From Prevotellaceae bacterium (GTDB lineage Bacteria; Bacteroidota; Bacteroidia; Bacteroidales; Paludibacteraceae), in contig JAISWT010000108.1 of NCBI GenBank assembly GCA_031271005.1, positions 1 through 45,297 on the forward strand: a stretch of DNA of 45,297 bases. The letters run 5' to 3'. The notes beneath the pieces are model-generated. The model was given only the letters and a program-made list of their open reading frames with translations, did not search any database and was not told the DNA's origin. Numbering within the stretch: the first letter of the stretch is position 1; the number at the start of each line of letters is the position of its first letter. Positions 34,164-43,520 of the stretch are shown one piece after another. Both the position numbers and the translations under genes were made by a program.

Positions 34164-34649
34164 CTATTTCACAATACTGTTCACATAATCAACATCTTGC
34201 TTTTTCTCGTCCCATTTGATAATCTGTATAGTTCGTTGCGGACGAAATTCCAAAATGTCTGAACGATTGTAACTTCTCAAAAGTTTGTTCAAGGTTGTTC
34301 CCATTCCTTGCGGACTTAATAAAATGGAATAAATCGGCAATGCTATACACGAATAACCTATAAGTTGTGATAAGTGAATGAGCGACAAACTTGTATTTTT
34401 GCACTCAACAAAAACTAACTCAACTCTATCATTGTATTCAATAAACCCCGTAATGTCCTGCCTGATTTTATAGGTTGAAAATTCAGGGAAGAATTTTTGG
34501 TAATTCAACTGCATAATGAAATTTGACAAATCGCTGTCGTGTGTATCTAACACAGTGATTCTCTTTGCCTTTTTACCAAATTTTTGCTCTAAGTTCTTTT
34601 TGAGCCATTCGATAATGTCAGGATACATTTCTATTTCGTTGCTGTACAT
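34164..34649 (-). CDS. Putative PD-(D/E)XK nuclease subunit of a restriction system
   Basis: The 161-residue protein is not a family I can name. Its centre reads as a PD-(D/E)XK core: Asp65 in RQDITGFIEYN, a strand, then VECK with Glu82 and Lys84, and a helix with Gln95 (HLSQLIGYS) as often follows the motif. An N-terminal helix (IIEWLKKNLEQKFG) precedes the core. There is no separate DNA-recognition domain. It starts four bases after the LAGLIDADG-like gene and closes the operon begun by the tandem methyltransferase, so I infer that it is the cutting subunit of a restriction endonuclease. A nuclease of another role, for example repair, is possible. The operon looks more A/T-rich than its neighbours. 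Confidence 0.7.
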   Translation of the reverse strand: MYSNEIEMYPDIIEWLKKNLEQKFGKKAKRITVLDTHDSDLSNFIMQLNYQKFFPEFSTYKIRQDITGFIEYNDRVELVFVECKNTSLSLIHLSQLIGYSCIALPIYSILLSPQGMGTTLNKLLRSYNRSDILEFRPQRTIQIIKWDEKKQDVDYVNSIVK

Positions 34650-34653
34650 AATC

Positions 34654-35538
34654 TTAACTGTTTTGTCTATAACAACCTAAACACTTGCATATCTGCTTAT
34701 AACTGTCAAAATGCTGTCCGTTAATTTCGGGCGGCAATTTTTCGTGTGTTTCGCACTCGTTAGGTTGTTTGGTTTTTAATCGTGTTATTGTTCCATTACA
34801 CAAATTTTGAGCATTAGAAAAATTGAGTTTATTGTACTCTGCAAGTTCCTCTAATGCCTCGTTTTTGTGCGTAATGTAAAAACCAATGCTTTGAAAATCT
34901 TCTGCGTAAACTTTAAGTTGGTGTTCTTTTGCCCAACTTGTGCCGTTTCCGCCTCTTATGTTTGGGTGTCCCCAACCAATGTATTGCATTGGTACATTCA
35001 GCGATTGCAGGAGTTGGCAAATTTGCGTTGGCAAGCGCCAATTTCGATTTGAGATTTCAATATACACACGATTTTTGCCTGTTTGGTCGTTGTTCGACTT
35101 GCGTACATAAGCCGTTACATCGCACAAGCCACGCAAAAACTCCCGCTTGTTATCGTCTGTCGTTTCAAAAATTGTCTCCGGCACGGCAAAATCGTGATAG
35201 TTAAAGCGAGTGCCATTTATCAGGAACTTTATAAACATCCACGAAATATCGTCTGTGTCCCAAGTTAGAGTTACCGAAATATTGTTGTCGGTTACATTCT
35301 TACGAGTGTTAATGCCCAAGTTTTGCAAACGGTAAATAATCGGGTCTAAACTTGTTTGAATGTGCAACCTTTGGTCAAAAACTTTCGTAATTGCTTTTGA
35401 GACTAACGCTTTGAACTGAAAATCAATAACGATTTTCTTAACATCATTGGTGCTTTGAATTTCGCCCCTACCTGTTATCAATCCTAACAAATAGGAAATG
35501 TCGGGCGTTAAAAAGTCAGATATTTTGTTCTTATTCAT
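34654..35538 (-). CDS. LAGLIDADG-fold protein with substituted catalytic residues
   Basis: The 294-residue protein has two LAGLIDADG-like helices: YLLGLITGRG (residues 16-25) and FLRGLCDVTA (134-143). Surrounding features match single-chain homing endonucleases, including VPETIFETTDDNKREF before helix two, RVYIEISNRNWRLPTQICQLLQ after it, and LKVYAEDFQSIGF near 208-220. The two metal-binding acids are replaced, by Arg24 and Thr142, so cleavage by the usual mechanism looks lost. The tail has clustered Cys/His (CETH, then CKCLGC), possibly a zinc site. It overlaps the methyltransferase stop by four bases and precedes the PD-(D/E)XK gene, so I infer DNA recognition for a restriction enzyme. A decayed homing endonuclease is the alternative. 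Confidence 0.75.
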   Translation of the reverse strand: MNKNKISDFLTPDISYLLGLITGRGEIQSTNDVKKIVIDFQFKALVSKAITKVFDQRLHIQTSLDPIIYRLQNLGINTRKNVTDNNISVTLTWDTDDISWMFIKFLINGTRFNYHDFAVPETIFETTDDNKREFLRGLCDVTAYVRKSNNDQTGKNRVYIEISNRNWRLPTQICQLLQSLNVPMQYIGWGHPNIRGGNGTSWAKEHQLKVYAEDFQSIGFYITHKNEALEELAEYNKLNFSNAQNLCNGTITRLKTKQPNECETHEKLPPEINGQHFDSYKQICKCLGCYRQNS

Positions 35539-37370
35539 TGCGGTAACTTTCTAAATATCAACAAATATTCGTGTACTTTATTAACGATAAACTTAAACGG
35601 ATAACCCAAAGGGCGCATATTATTGTATTCGGGCTGCCTGTCCCAAATAATAATGTCTTCCAAACTAAAACCGACCTGCTTTGCAATGTCTGCGGCATCG
35701 GAATGTAGCGAAAAGAACTTGTCTTTTTTCCGCAAGTCCATTACATTTACGATAAAATATGATTTGTATTTCAATACTTTATGCACTTCTGAAAATACAA
35801 GTTTCAGGTTTTCCAAAAATTTGTTGTAATCATCAATATTTCCTAAATCGTCTGCCGATTCAGAGTAATTTACATTGTTCTTATAGTCGGCTGTCCGTTT
35901 CTGATTGAGAATATCCCAATAAGGCGGCGAGGTTATGCACAAATCAACGCTTTCTGAATCTAACTTTTGAGATAGAAACCGACTGTCGAAAATCAAATAT
36001 TTACTTTCTAAATTTGTAACATTCAAATTGTACGATTCTGTTGCTCGTTTCAGAAACAACTTTTTGTAATCTTCATTCAAGTCAAAACCGACAACATCTT
36101 TGTCTTTTCGCAAGCCCGAAAGCAAAGTCGTTCCCGACCCTGCAAAGCAATCGAGAATTAGCGACTTTTGCGGGCGGCAAAAAGTATCAATCAACTTGTC
36201 AATCAACTTGACGGTAAAGATTGCAGGGTGTTTCAGTTTCTTTTCTTCTTCGGTTTTGCCTAATTCTCTCCAAATACTGAAAGAATTTTGCAACCATTCC
36301 CTGCCTGTGAGATTATTTGTATTATTTACCATTTTTCTTGGTTTTACTTCAAAAAGATATTCTACTGTTTTTTGCGGGTCGTTTTGTGTCTGATTAACAC
36401 TTCTGTATCGCTTATGGTCTTCGCAATAAGTTTGTACCGTTCCAATTCTGCCAAGCGCTTGTTCTATTGCTTGCGTTGGAATGATACCCTCGTTGCTATA
36501 ACTCAAAAGCACACATTTTGAATTTGTGGAGTTTAAAATCAAATCTTCTAATGCGTTGAGCGCTTTATTTTTTGAGGCGTAATCGGATTTTTGGTGGTCG
36601 TATTTCCTCATACCTGTTTCGCCGTATATTTCAGGCTCTTTATCAAACCAACCTTCCGCAATCAATTCCAATAAAAAGTAGTTAGAGGCATATTGACGCG
36701 AATTATACGGCGGGTCTAAATACAAAATGTCAGGATTGATATTTCTAACCAATTCATTTGCATCTTGTTTATATGCCTTGTTTTGGTTTTTGCTTTCGAT
36801 TATATCAACTTGTTGCAGCAACAAAGGATTTAATGCCCGCTTGTCCCAAGTTTTCAAATATGCAGCATAAGTTCCTGAAACATTGCTAATTAAATTTATT
36901 GCTTGCATTAACGAAGTAATCAAATAATAATATTCCAATTCGGAAATAATGCCGTTGTGTTTCCATTCATAAAATAGCGTTCTGTTAGTATCAATTTTCA
37001 GGGCGTTTGTATCTGTGAAATACATTCTGCCACCGTTGGGACAATAATTTTTATAAACAAATCCCTCTGTATAATTTTGATTATTATTTAGATAGTCAAA
37101 AATACTCTGACTGTCTTTTGCGTGTAGTTCTCTTTTTAATTTTGCAAAAGTTGGCTGCTCGTTGAGTTCTATAAAAGTTTTTGAGAGAGCATACGAAAAT
37201 TCGAGGTTGTCATTTGCAATCACGGTATAACCCATTCGTTTAAAGTGCCTGCCAACCGAACAAGTCCCTGAAAACAAATCAACAAAATTAGAAGTTCCAT
37301 TGATACCGGTGTTTTTTACAACCCGTTCAATGAAAGGCAACAACTTTGTTTTATTTCCGTAGTATCTCAT
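35535..37370 (-). CDS. Tandem DNA amino-methyltransferase (two catalytic domains)
   Basis: The 611-residue protein joins two methyltransferases. The N-terminal half (1-345) is a D12-class enzyme: MRYYGNKTKLLPFIERV, SAM motif FVDLFSGTCSVG (29-40) and catalytic DPPY (219-222), which implies N6-adenine. The C-terminal half (about 350-611) has HPAIFTVKLIDKLI, SAM motif DCFAGSGTT (407-415) and catalytic TSPPYW (480-485), in the order X-I-IV; TSPPY suits N4-cytosine but N6-adenine cannot be excluded. Two unlike domains in one chain are what an asymmetric (type IIS-like) site needs, one per strand. It is the first gene of the operon and has its own promoter; each domain is intact. Confidence 0.92.
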   Translation of the reverse strand: MRYYGNKTKLLPFIERVVKNTGINGTSNFVDLFSGTCSVGRHFKRMGYTVIANDNLEFSYALSKTFIELNEQPTFAKLKRELHAKDSQSIFDYLNNNQNYTEGFVYKNYCPNGGRMYFTDTNALKIDTNRTLFYEWKHNGIISELEYYYLITSLMQAINLISNVSGTYAAYLKTWDKRALNPLLLQQVDIIESKNQNKAYKQDANELVRNINPDILYLDPPYNSRQYASNYFLLELIAEGWFDKEPEIYGETGMRKYDHQKSDYASKNKALNALEDLILNSTNSKCVLLSYSNEGIIPTQAIEQALGRIGTVQTYCEDHKRYRSVNQTQNDPQKTVEYLFEVKPRKMVNNTNNLTGREWLQNSFSIWRELGKTEEEKKLKHPAIFTVKLIDKLIDTFCRPQKSLILDCFAGSGTTLLSGLRKDKDVVGFDLNEDYKKLFLKRATESYNLNVTNLESKYLIFDSRFLSQKLDSESVDLCITSPPYWDILNQKRTADYKNNVNYSESADDLGNIDDYNKFLENLKLVFSEVHKVLKYKSYFIVNVMDLRKKDKFFSLHSDAADIAKQVGFSLEDIIIWDRQPEYNNMRPLGYPFKFIVNKVHEYLLIFRKLPQ

Positions 37371-37392
37371 ATTATTACTGTCTAATTTTTTG

Positions 37393-37423
37393 CAAAATTA
37401 GATTAAAAACATCAGTTTTCCAA
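37393..37423 (-). promoter_or_regulatory. Promoter of the restriction-modification operon
   Basis: On the minus strand TTG (37421-37423), 20 bases, TAATTTTG (37393-37400): an excellent sigma-ABfr match, 22 bases before the methyltransferase start. Confidence 0.7.
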
Positions 37424-37579
37424 GCGTGTTTAATTAAAAACCCTTTTTATAAAGCAAAAGTGTGAAATTATTTGAAAACACAAAAAACAATGAAATTTAT
37501 TGAGGGAGTTTTTTTAACTGTATTTTTGTAACTAAATAATATTCAAGTTATTAGGAATTTATTTTTGAATTTTTACAAA

Positions 37580-37614
37580 AAACTTTATCAATTCATAAAT
37601 TTTCCTTACATTTG
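37580..37614 (+). promoter_or_regulatory. Promoter of guaB
   Basis: TACATTTG (37607-37614), with a T-rich -33 region about 20 bases upstream; the ATG is 45 bases further on. Confidence 0.6.
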
Positions 37615-37647
37615 CACGCAATAATTTTTGATGTTCAATAATTTTAA

Positions 37648-39135
<1,488 letters not shown>

Positions 39136-39383
39136 ATTGTAAACGCACACAGATTTTGTAATCATTAATTGTGTTATTTACATATCAGAAACGAAATTAT
39201 GCAAGATCTATGTTATTTCCTAACCGACCTGAAAAATGTTCCATTTTATGTTTTGTCATAAATATTTTATTTACAGATTTAAGGAGGCGCAGGGTAATAC
39301 GACTTGTGCGCGTGTGGCATTAGTTTGGAGAGTCGGCAATTTTTAACTTTTTTTAAATTTAATTATTAATATAAAATAAAAAT

Positions 39384-40640
39384 ATGGTTGATGTAATATT
39401 GGGGCTTCAATGGGGCGACGAGGGCAAAGGTAAAATAGTAGATGTATTAACGCCTGATTACGACGTAATTGCACGCTTTCAGGGCGGTCCAAACGCAGGT
39501 CATACCCTTGAATTTGAGGGTAAAAAGTTTGTGCTGCGCTCTGTGCCGTCAGGCATTTTTCAAGACGAAAAAATCAACGTAATCGGCAACGGAGTAGTAA
39601 TTGACCCCGTTTTGTTTCGCTCGGAAGCCGAAGATTTGCAAAAATCGGGGCAGGAACTGTTTTCACGCCTGAAAATCAGCAAGAAAGCGCACCTTATATT
39701 GCCCACGCACAGGCTGCTTGACCTCGCGGCAGAAAGCGCGAAAGGCGAAGGAAAAATCGGAACGACAGGAAAAGGAATAGGTCCTGCTTATACCGACAAA
39801 ACAGGCAGGAACGGTTTGCGCGTAGGAGATATTCTGGAAAATTTTGAAGAAAAATATCAAAATGTTATTGAAAAGCACAAAAAACTGCTGGCGCAATACA
39901 ACTTTTCTTACAGTTTGCAGCAAACGGAGGCGGCGTTTTTTGAGGCAATAGAATTTATCAAACAGTTTGAACTCATTGACAGCGAATACTTTATTAATCA
40001 ACAACTTGCAGCAGGCAAACGCATCCTTGCCGAAGGCGCGCAGGGAACAATGCTCGACATTGATTTTGGCTCCTATCCCTTTGTAACATCGTCAAACACG
40101 GTTTGCGCGGGCGCCTGCACAGGACTGGGCGTTTCGCCAAAGCAGATAGGAGAGGTGTATGGCATTTTCAAAGCCTATTGCACGCGCGTTGGCAGCGGTC
40201 CATTTCCAACGGAACTCTTTGATGCAGACGGAGATACGATGCGCACAACAGGATACGAATTTGGCTCGGTAACGGGTCGCCCGCGCCGCTGCGGATGGAT
40301 AGACCTTGTGGCGCTGCGCTATGCAATTATGATTAACGGAGTGTCGGCATTAATTATGATGAAAAGCGATGTTTTAGACGAATTTACAACAATAAAGGCG
40401 TGCGTTGCTTACGAATGGAATGGAAAACGCATAGAAAATTTGCCATTTGAAATAAATAAAAATATCAAACCAATATATAAAGAAATTAGAGGCTGGAGCA
40501 AAAACACAGACAATATAAGCGCCGAAAAGGATTTTCCCAAAGAATTTTCAGCATATATTTCGTTTTTGGAAAAGGAGTTAAACGTTCCGATAAAAATGGT
40601 GTCTGTTGGACCGGACAGAGCACAAACAATTTTGAGATAA
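39384..40640 (+). CDS. purA: Adenylosuccinate synthetase
   Basis: It joins IMP and aspartate with GTP to form adenylosuccinate, the first step to AMP. The 418-residue protein opens with LGLQWGDEGKGK (Asp12 catalytic), followed by GGPNAGHT (His40), then GTTGKGIGPAYTDK, the EGAQGTMLDIDFGSYPFVTSS segment and VTGRPRRCGW near the C-terminus. It is complete. It lies downstream of guaB; the 39136-39383 gap shows no clear promoter, so read-through is possible. Confidence 0.97.
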   Translation: MVDVILGLQWGDEGKGKIVDVLTPDYDVIARFQGGPNAGHTLEFEGKKFVLRSVPSGIFQDEKINVIGNGVVIDPVLFRSEAEDLQKSGQELFSRLKISKKAHLILPTHRLLDLAAESAKGEGKIGTTGKGIGPAYTDKTGRNGLRVGDILENFEEKYQNVIEKHKKLLAQYNFSYSLQQTEAAFFEAIEFIKQFELIDSEYFINQQLAAGKRILAEGAQGTMLDIDFGSYPFVTSSNTVCAGACTGLGVSPKQIGEVYGIFKAYCTRVGSGPFPTELFDADGDTMRTTGYEFGSVTGRPRRCGWIDLVALRYAIMINGVSALIMMKSDVLDEFTTIKACVAYEWNGKRIENLPFEINKNIKPIYKEIRGWSKNTDNISAEKDFPKEFSAYISFLEKELNVPIKMVSVGPDRAQTILR

Positions 40641-40693
40641 GTAGACTGCGCAGCGGCAAAAAAACAACAAATTGACAAAAAACCTGAAACTCT

Positions 40694-41584
40694 ATGAATT
40701 TCAAAAGTATAGAAATAACCGACAAAAAAGCCATTGACAACTGTTTGCAATACAAAAACTCGCGAGCGTGCGACTATTGTTTTGCAAACCTCTTTGCGTG
40801 GCAACACAGATATAACACAACTTTTGCTATTGAAAACAATACGCTTTTTGCAAAATTTAACGAAAACGGAACAACGTTTTATATGTTTCCTGTGGGAAAA
40901 ATGCCGCTGCAAAAATCGCTCGAACTGCTCGAAGAAGATGCCCGAAATAATAAAATTCCACTGAAAATAAAAGCCGTTTCGGAGGAAATATGGCGGAAAA
41001 TACAGGCAGAAACCCCCGACAAATTTATGTATATTGCCGAGCGCGAAAACTTTGAGTATCTTTATCTTACCGAAAAACTGATAAACCTTTCGGGGAAAAA
41101 ACTGCAAAGCAAGCGCAATCATATTAACCGTTTCAAAACCGACAATCCGGCGTGGGAATTTCAGTTGATACAAACGCGCGAAGACTGCTACCAGTGCTGG
41201 AATATGCTCAAAACGTGGGAAGCCGAAAACGCCGACAGTTCCGACCCTTCACTTATCTACGATTTTGAGGCGAGCAAACTGATGCTAAAGCATTTTGAAG
41301 AGTTGGAATTGCAGGGCGGAATGATAAAAGTAAACGGAAAAATTGTTGCTTTTTCACTGGGCGAACCGCTCACAAACGATACTTTTGTTGTGCATACAGA
41401 AAAAGCGCACCGCGATATGAACGGCGGATATGCCATTATCAACCAGCAATTTGCAGAAAATATTGCCGCTAAATACCTGTACGTCAATCGCGAAGAGGAT
41501 ATGGGACTCGACAGTTTGCGCAAAGCCAAACTATCCTACAAACCCGAAATACTGTTACAGGAAGGCATTGTTGTTGGCAGATAG
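40694..41584 (+). CDS. DUF2156 family protein (GNAT-fold, LPG-synthase C-like)
   Basis: The 296-residue protein resembles the C-terminal aminoacyl-transferase-like domain of lysyl-phosphatidylglycerol synthase (DUF2156, two GNAT folds). Marks are SRACDYCFANLFAWQHRY, a segment with KLQSKRNHINRF, and the C-terminal VNREEDMGLDSLRKAKLSYKP. It lacks membrane segments, so it is not a full MprF. Stand-alone DUF2156 proteins are common in Bacteroidetes with unproven function. It follows purA by 53 bases. The stop TAG is supplied by the first AGATAGC unit of the adjoining repeat array. Confidence 0.85.
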   Translation: MNFKSIEITDKKAIDNCLQYKNSRACDYCFANLFAWQHRYNTTFAIENNTLFAKFNENGTTFYMFPVGKMPLQKSLELLEEDARNNKIPLKIKAVSEEIWRKIQAETPDKFMYIAERENFEYLYLTEKLINLSGKKLQSKRNHINRFKTDNPAWEFQLIQTREDCYQCWNMLKTWEAENADSSDPSLIYDFEASKLMLKHFEELELQGGMIKVNGKIVAFSLGEPLTNDTFVVHTEKAHRDMNGGYAIINQQFAENIAAKYLYVNREEDMGLDSLRKAKLSYKPEILLQEGIVVGR

Positions 41585-41853
41585 CAGATAGCAGTTAGCA
41601 GATAGCAATTAGCAGATAGCAATTAGTAGATAGCAATTAAGAAATGAAGGAATTAAGAAATGAAGAAATGTTTTTGAATTGAGAATTATATTGAATTGAG
41701 AATTGAGAATTGAGAACTTTAATCAATTAGCAATTAGCAATTTCTAATAACTAAACTCTAATAACTAAACTCTAATAACTAAACTCTAATAACTAAACTC
41801 TAATAACTAAACTCTAATAACTAAACTCTAACCACTAACAACTAACCACTAAT
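41577..41853. repeat. Tandem repeat block after the DUF2156 gene
   Basis: AGATAGC/AATTAGC units begin at 41577 and include the DUF2156 stop. GAAATGAA and AATTGAG units follow, then about six copies of a 14-base unit CTAATAACTAAACT (41744-41829) and ACTAACC words. The block ends about 25 bases before the next promoter. Confidence 0.9.
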
Positions 41854-41880
41854 TAATTTTTTATCTTTCAATAAAAATCG

Positions 41881-41888
41881 TATCTTTG
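41881..41888 (+). promoter_or_regulatory. -7 box for the CoA-transferase gene
   Basis: TATCTTTG, 42 bases upstream of ATG 41931, with a T-rich -33 region. Confidence 0.5.
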
Positions 41889-41930
41889 GGCTTTCAAATT
41901 TTTAAATCTAATAACAAAAATATAATTTTT

Positions 41931-42578
41931 ATGGAAAAATTCATCAGCGCAAACGAAGCCGCCGCGTTTGCAAAAGACGGAATGACAATAATGATAGGCG
42001 GCTTTTTGGGCAACGGTGCGCCCGAAAAAATAATAGACGCACTCGTGGCATCGGGGGTCAAAGACCTCACCGTTATTTGCAACGACACGGGATTTACAAA
42101 CATCGGCGTTGGCAAACTCTTTGACAATCACCAAGTTAAAAAGGCTATCGTTTCCTATAGCGGCGGCAATCCGGCAAGCATCGAGCAACTCAATGCAGGC
42201 ACGCTCAACATCGAATATGTGCCACAGGGAACGCTTGCCGAGCGCGTCCGCGCGGGCGGCTGTGGCTTGGGAGGAGTCCTCACGCCGACAGGTTTGGGAA
42301 CGCTGGCAGCACAGGAAAAACAAATTATCAGCGTAGACGGGCGCGATTTTCTGCTGGAAAAGCCGTTGCGTGCAGATGTGGCATTCATTCGCGCAAGCAC
42401 GGGCGACAAAGCGGGAAATCTGCTGTATCGCGGCGCTTCTCAAAATTTCAACCCCTTGATGGCAATGGCTGCAAACATCGTGGTGGCTGAAGTAGCCCAA
42501 CTGCTTGAAACAGGCGACATCCCACCGGAGAACGTGAGAACGCAGTCGATATTTGTAAATTATATGGTAACTAACTGA
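41931..42578 (+). CDS. atoD: CoA-transferase alpha subunit (AtoD-like)
   Basis: This is the alpha subunit of a family I CoA-transferase, such as butyryl-CoA:acetoacetate CoA-transferase. From ATG 41931 it has 215 residues; the longer frame adds 15 codons that cross the leader. Marks are MIGGFLGNGAPEKI (21-34, the glycine-rich CoA loop), NDTGFTNIGVGKLF, the EYVPQGTLAERVRAGG segment and the C-terminal TGDIPPENVRTQSIFVN. The catalytic Glu sits in the beta subunit (AtoA), which normally follows but is absent. The next gene is a 3-aminobutyryl-CoA ammonia-lyase-like gene, so the pair probably belongs to lysine fermentation. Confidence 0.9.
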   Translation: MEKFISANEAAAFAKDGMTIMIGGFLGNGAPEKIIDALVASGVKDLTVICNDTGFTNIGVGKLFDNHQVKKAIVSYSGGNPASIEQLNAGTLNIEYVPQGTLAERVRAGGCGLGGVLTPTGLGTLAAQEKQIISVDGRDFLLEKPLRADVAFIRASTGDKAGNLLYRGASQNFNPLMAMAANIVVAEVAQLLETGDIPPENVRTQSIFVNYMVTN

Positions 42579-42722
42579 AATTGAATACTTTGAATTTTGT
42601 AATTTCAATAAAACACGGTAAAAATTATTCTTATTTTTTAATACTGAATACACACAAAATCAATAACTTCACCTTTTTGATATTTCCTCTTTTTTTGTGT
42701 GTAAAAAAATATTTTAATAAAT

Positions 42723-43109
42723 ATGATGAAATCACTTATCAGAATGCGAATGTCTTCGCACGATGCGCACTACGGTGGTAATCTGGTAGATGGCGCAAAA
42801 ATGCTGCAACTTTTTGGAGATGTGGCAACCGAACTTCTAATTATCAACGATGGCGACGAGGGATTGTTTTGCGCCTACGACAAGGTTGAATTTCTCGCGC
42901 CCGTTTTTGCCGGCGACTATATCGAGGCAACGGGCGAAATTACCGGCATCGGAAACAGCTCGCGCAAAATGCTTTTTGAAGCACGCAAAGTGATAGCGCC
43001 GCGTACCGACATTTCGGCATCGGCGGCTGACGTGCTTACAGAACCTGTTGTAGTATGCAGAGCATCAGGCACTTGCGTTGTACCAAAAAACTGCCAGAGA
43101 AACAGTTAG
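42723..43109 (+). CDS. kal: 3-aminobutyryl-CoA ammonia-lyase (lysine fermentation)
   Basis: Kal eliminates ammonia from L-3-aminobutyryl-CoA to give crotonyl-CoA in the lysine-to-butyrate pathway. The 128-residue hotdog protein begins [20 protein letters not shown] and has [16 protein letters not shown] and [19 protein letters not shown], all characteristic of Kal within the thioesterase-like superfamily. It lies 144 bases after atoD. The other pathway genes (kamA, kamDE, kdd, kce, atoA) are not in the window. Two adjacent Met codons leave the exact start open by one codon. The TAG stop is inside the first CAGTTAG unit of the following repeat. Confidence 0.88.
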   Translation: MMKSLIRMRMSSHDAHYGGNLVDGAKMLQLFGDVATELLIINDGDEGLFCAYDKVEFLAPVFAGDYIEATGEITGIGNSSRKMLFEARKVIAPRTDISASAADVLTEPVVVCRASGTCVVPKNCQRNS

Positions 43110-43220
43110 CAGTTAGCAGTTAGTAATTAGCAATTAGCAATTAGCAATTAGCAATTAGCAATTAAGGAATGAAGAAATGAAGAAATGAAGGAATGAAGGA
43201 ATGAAGGAATGAAGAAATTG
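43103..43220. repeat. Tandem repeat block after kal
   Basis: CAGTTAG and GCAATTA units from within the kal stop, then GAAATGAA/GGAATGAA units up to the left end of the MITE at 43221. After the MITE, CAATTCT units and ACTCTAA words (about 43371-43440) complete the spacer. Confidence 0.9.
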
Positions 43221-43350
43221 TAGGGGGCTGTCTCAAAAGTATTTTTTATAAACGAGAACTCCTGAAAATTGATTATTTGATATTATTCTCCCACTTTGGC
43301 GGGACATTCTTTGCGTTCCTTGCGCAAAGGGTTTTTGAGACAGCCCCCTA
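43221..43350. mobile_element. MITE-like element, copy 2 (130 bp)
   Basis: Perfect 18-base inverted ends: TAGGGGGCTGTCTCAAAA (43221-43238) and its reverse complement ending at 43350. The left interior matches copy 1 almost base for base; about 60 bases of the right-hand palindrome are missing. TA at each outer edge could be a target duplication. No coding capacity. Confidence 0.88.
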
Positions 43351-43450
43351 CGTTCATCATCATTTGTGCGCCATTTTCAATTCTCAATTCTCAATTCTCA
43401 ATTCAACACCTAACTATATCTAACTAAACTCTAAACTCTGACAACTAAAG

Positions 43451-43475
43451 AGAGAGAGGCTTGCCGCCTCTCTCT
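43451..43475. terminator. Bidirectional-type hairpin terminator
   Basis: AGAGAGAGGC (43451-43460) and GCCTCTCTCT (43466-43475) enclose a 5-base loop. A strong T run follows on the plus strand and a shorter one on the minus strand, 45 bases past the stop of the T9SS-exported protein gene. Confidence 0.75.
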
Positions 43476-43520
43476 TTTTATTTTACAGTAATTTATAACG
43501 TGTAAAATTTCAGTACGCGA

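Noticed and set aside
33947-34219. Plus-strand ORF of 90 residues between secA and the restriction operon
   Set aside because: Low-complexity A/T translation, overlapping the 3' end of the nuclease gene, with no domain or promoter.
34654-35538. LAGLIDADG gene as an intron- or intein-encoded homing endonuclease
   Set aside because: It is free-standing, overlaps a methyltransferase whose two domains are intact, and lacks both catalytic acids.
39136-39383. Possible riboswitch upstream of purA
   Set aside because: I could not draw a known purine or other riboswitch fold in this stretch.
40409-41173. Minus-strand ORF of 254 residues over purA and the DUF2156 gene
   Set aside because: It is antisense to two well-supported genes and shows no recognisable domain.
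41744-41829. Regular 14-base repeats as a possible CRISPR array
   Set aside because: The units are contiguous without spacers and no cas gene is present.
41868-42653. Minus-strand ORF of 261 residues
   Set aside because: It lies antisense to atoD, which has clear family motifs and a promoter.
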